Shown here piece by piece: positions 61,665 through 64,000 of a stretch of DNA of 64,000 nt. This DNA comes from Winogradskyella sp. (GTDB taxonomy: Bacteria > Bacteroidota > Bacteroidia > Flavobacteriales > Flavobacteriaceae). The translations under genes and the position numbers were made by a program. The stretch covers positions 1 to 64,000 of the forward strand of contig SHBX01000013.1 in NCBI GenBank assembly GCA_004211785.1, written 5' to 3'. A model generated the notes under the pieces. The model saw only the letters and a program-made list of their open reading frames with translations. It did not search any database and was not told where the DNA came from. Every line of letters begins with the position of its first letter. Positions within the stretch are counted from its first letter, which is position 1.

Positions 61665-64000
61665 ATGACAACATTTGACGATTCTATTGAAGTAAAAGGT
61701 GCTCGAGTTCACAACCTAAAAAATATTGATGTTACAATTCCTAGAGAAAAATTAGTCGTAATTACTGGTCTTTCAGGTAGTGGTAAATCGTCTTTAGCTT
61801 TCGATACTATTTATGCTGAAGGCCAACGTCGCTATATCGAAACATTTTCTGCTTATGCACGTCAATTTTTAGGTAGTTTGGAGCGCCCAGATGTCGATAA
61901 AATCGATGGGCTTTCACCAGTTATTGCCATAGAGCAAAAAACTACAAGTAAATCTCCACGCTCTACCGTTGGCACTATAACTGAGATATACGATTTCCTT
62001 CGCCTCCTTTTTGCTAGAGCAGCTGATGCTTATAGTTACGAAACTGGTGACAAAATGGTCAGCTATTCCGATGAGCAAATCAAAGATTTAATTTTAGAAT
62101 CTTACAAAGGTAAGCGTATTAATATACTAGCACCAGTAATTAGGTCTAGAAAAGGACATTATCGCGAATTGTTTGAGCAAATTGCCAAACAAGGTTTTGT
62201 AAAAGTACGTACGGATGGAGACATTGTTGACCTTGAAAAAGGCATGAAGCTAGACCGTTATAAAACTCATGACATTGAAATAGTCATCGACAGATTAAAG
62301 ATAGATGACAATCAAGATAATGAAAAGCGTCTGATGGAATCCATCAATACAGCAATGTATCACGGTAATGATGTTCTCATGGTTATTGACCAAGAGACAA
62401 ATGCACCTCGATTTTTTAGTCGTAACTTAATGTGCCCATCATCAGGAATATCATATCCTAATCCTGAGCCTAATAACTTTTCTTTTAACTCTCCAAAAGG
62501 AGCTTGCCAAAAATGCAATGGTATTGGAGAATTGTATGTAGTTAATGATAAGAAATTGGTACCTGATGAGTCATTATCCATTAAAAATGGTGCTTTAGCA
62601 CCTCATGGACCTCAGAAAAAAAGTTGGATTTTTAAACAGTTTGATACTATTGCGCAACGCTATGATTTTTCTTTGAGTGATTCATGGAAAGACATTCCTG
62701 AAGAAGCTAGACAAGTTATTTTACATGGCGGAAAAGATAAATTTACAGTAGAGAGCAAATTACTTGGTGTAGCAAGAGATTATAACATCGATTTTGAGGG
62801 TGTTGCTAACTTCATCGAAAGTCAGTATAAGTCAAACTCTACATCTTTAGTCCGTTGGGCTAAAGAATATATGGATAAAGTAGAATGTCCTACTTGTAAT
62901 GGCTCTAGGCTAAGAAAAGAATCACTTTACTTCAAAGTTGACCAAAAGAGTATCGCCGATTTGGTGAAAATGGATATCATTGAACTTGGCGAATGGATGG
63001 AGAATCTTATCGAGAGATTGTCTAGTAAGCAACAAAAAATTTCTGGTGAAATCGTCAAGGAAATAAAGAGTCGCGTACAATTTTTATTAGATGTAGGCTT
63101 AACCTATTTGTCACTTAACAGAAGTTCTAAGTCATTATCTGGCGGAGAAGCACAGCGTATTCGTTTAGCAACACAAATTGGCTCACAACTGGTAGGCGTA
63201 CTTTATATTCTTGATGAACCAAGTATTGGTTTACATCAACGTGATAACGAAAAACTAATAAATTCTTTAGTATCACTACGCGATGTTGGTAACTCGGTCA
63301 TTGTTGTAGAGCATGATAAAGACATGATTGAGCGTGCTGATCATGTTATTGACATTGGTCCTTATGCAGGAAAACATGGTGGCGAAATAATTAGCGAAGG
63401 TACACCTAAAGAATTATTAGAGCATCACACGCTTACGGCAGATTATCTTAATGGGCAAAAAGAAATTGCCATACCAAAAAAGCGTCGTAAAGGAAATGGC
63501 AAAAAGCTAGTACTTAAAGGTTGTACTGGTAATAACCTTAAAAATGTAGATGTAGAATTCCCCTTAGGCAAAATGATTGGCGTTACTGGTGTTTCTGGAA
63601 GTGGAAAGTCTACGTTAATTAACGAGACACTCTACCCTATTCTTAATGCGTATTATTTTAATGGCGTAAAAAAACCTATGCCTTATAAAAGTATAAAAGG
63701 TTTAGAAAACATCGATAAAGTTATAGACATTAACCAATCGCCTATAGGTAGAACACCTCGAAGTAATCCTGCAACATATACTGGTGTTTTTAGTGAAATT
63801 AGAAGTCTATTTTCAAAAATACCTGAAGCCATGATACGTGGTTATAAACCTGGACGTTTTAGCTTTAATGTTGCTGGTGGACGTTGCGAAACCTGTCAAG
63901 GCGGTGGTCTTAAAATAATAGAAATGAACTTTCTACCAGATGTTTATGTCGAGTGCGAAACTTGCCAAGGCAAACGTTTCAATCGTGAAACATTAGAAAT
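61665..64000 (+). CDS. uvrA: Excinuclease ABC subunit UvrA (partial, cut by window end)
   Basis: About 778 of an expected 930-950 residues are present; the rest lies beyond the right edge. The damage-sensing ATPase of nucleotide excision repair begins [20 protein letters not shown], with Walker [10 protein letters not shown] (35-43), [17 protein letters not shown], and the first zinc-binding module (CPSSGISYP ... CQKCNG). The first ABC signature [17 protein letters not shown] and the second Walker [18 protein letters not shown] follow. The second zinc finger, with the pairs CETC and CETC in [11 protein letters not shown] and [12 protein letters not shown], is at the end of the window. The open frame has no stop within the window. 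Confidence 0.97.
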   Translation, partial: MTTFDDSIEVKGARVHNLKNIDVTIPREKLVVITGLSGSGKSSLAFDTIYAEGQRRYIETFSAYARQFLGSLERPDVDKIDGLSPVIAIEQKTTSKSPRSTVGTITEIYDFLRLLFARAADAYSYETGDKMVSYSDEQIKDLILESYKGKRINILAPVIRSRKGHYRELFEQIAKQGFVKVRTDGDIVDLEKGMKLDRYKTHDIEIVIDRLKIDDNQDNEKRLMESINTAMYHGNDVLMVIDQETNAPRFFSRNLMCPSSGISYPNPEPNNFSFNSPKGACQKCNGIGELYVVNDKKLVPDESLSIKNGALAPHGPQKKSWIFKQFDTIAQRYDFSLSDSWKDIPEEARQVILHGGKDKFTVESKLLGVARDYNIDFEGVANFIESQYKSNSTSLVRWAKEYMDKVECPTCNGSRLRKESLYFKVDQKSIADLVKMDIIELGEWMENLIERLSSKQQKISGEIVKEIKSRVQFLLDVGLTYLSLNRSSKSLSGGEAQRIRLATQIGSQLVGVLYILDEPSIGLHQRDNEKLINSLVSLRDVGNSVIVVEHDKDMIERADHVIDIGPYAGKHGGEIISEGTPKELLEHHTLTADYLNGQKEIAIPKKRRKGNGKKLVLKGCTGNNLKNVDVEFPLGKMIGVTGVSGSGKSTLINETLYPILNAYYFNGVKKPMPYKSIKGLENIDKVIDINQSPIGRTPRSNPATYTGVFSEIRSLFSKIPEAMIRGYKPGRFSFNVAGGRCETCQGGGLKIIEMNFLPDVYVECETCQGKRFNRETLE

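Overview
The window is about 64 kb of AT-rich chromosomal DNA from a marine-type member of the Bacteroidota, almost certainly family Flavobacteriaceae. The grounds are: promoters of the Bacteroidetes type (TAnnTTTG, sometimes with an upstream TTG), secreted proteins ending in type IX secretion (T9SS) sorting domains, family markers such as a DUF5916 protein, a DUF4159 protein and a CAL67264-type small membrane protein beside ettA, and weak dependence on Shine-Dalgarno sites. I see no insertion sequence, prophage, CRISPR array, rRNA or integrase. This reads as core chromosome with a few poorly characterised islands.

Layout. 0-9 kb: a small membrane protein, a DUF5916 outer-membrane protein, a LolD-like ATPase, a class C beta-lactamase-fold hydrolase, an ammonium channel, fumarase and a small secreted protein. 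9-13.6 kb: histidine utilisation (hutI and an arginase-family formimidoylglutamase) around a transglutaminase-like protein and a coiled-coil membrane protein. 13.6-24.6 kb: two unknown membrane proteins, a T9SS-secreted trypsin-like protease, and a four-gene minus-strand cluster built on a AAA+ ATPase with three partners of unknown function. This cluster is the best candidate for an undescribed system. 25-29 kb: ettA with its small membrane partner, then a pirin / MarR / FMN reductase group with three related inverted repeats that look like MarR operators. 29-33.5 kb: an acyl-CoA carboxylase carboxyltransferase with an MFS transporter, and a secreted M24 peptidase. 33.5-37 kb: pfkA and gap (glycolysis), an N-acetylglucosamine kinase-like protein and a small membrane protein.

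37-49 kb: a large TamB protein divergent from tsaD, which leads a group with a parvulin-like protein and rsmE; then DUF1223 and DUF4159 proteins, two tiny membrane proteins, a SpoU methyltransferase, an AI-2E family transporter and a THUMP-like methyltransferase. 50-50.5 kb: a tRNA operon (Ser-GCU, Pro-UGG, Arg-UCU) with recognisable promoter and terminator. 50.5-64 kb: rhomboid protease, LpxL-like acyltransferase, class V aminotransferase, phosphoglucosamine mutase, ACP phosphodiesterase, lipoprotein-type gamma-glutamyltransferase, a T9SS-secreted metzincin protease, a small protein with a UvrD-tail-like N-terminus, and uvrA, which runs off the right edge.

Functional themes are central carbon metabolism (fumC, pfkA, gap), nitrogen and amino-acid acquisition (amt, hut genes, ggt, secreted proteases, M24 peptidase), envelope biogenesis (TamB, LolD-like, GlmM, acyltransferase) and RNA modification (tsaD, rsmE, SpoU). 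No gap between genes exceeds 300 bases; the longest (24586-24882, 297 bases) is AT-rich and holds only a weak promoter-like element. All functional statements come from reading the translated sequence; no database search was run.
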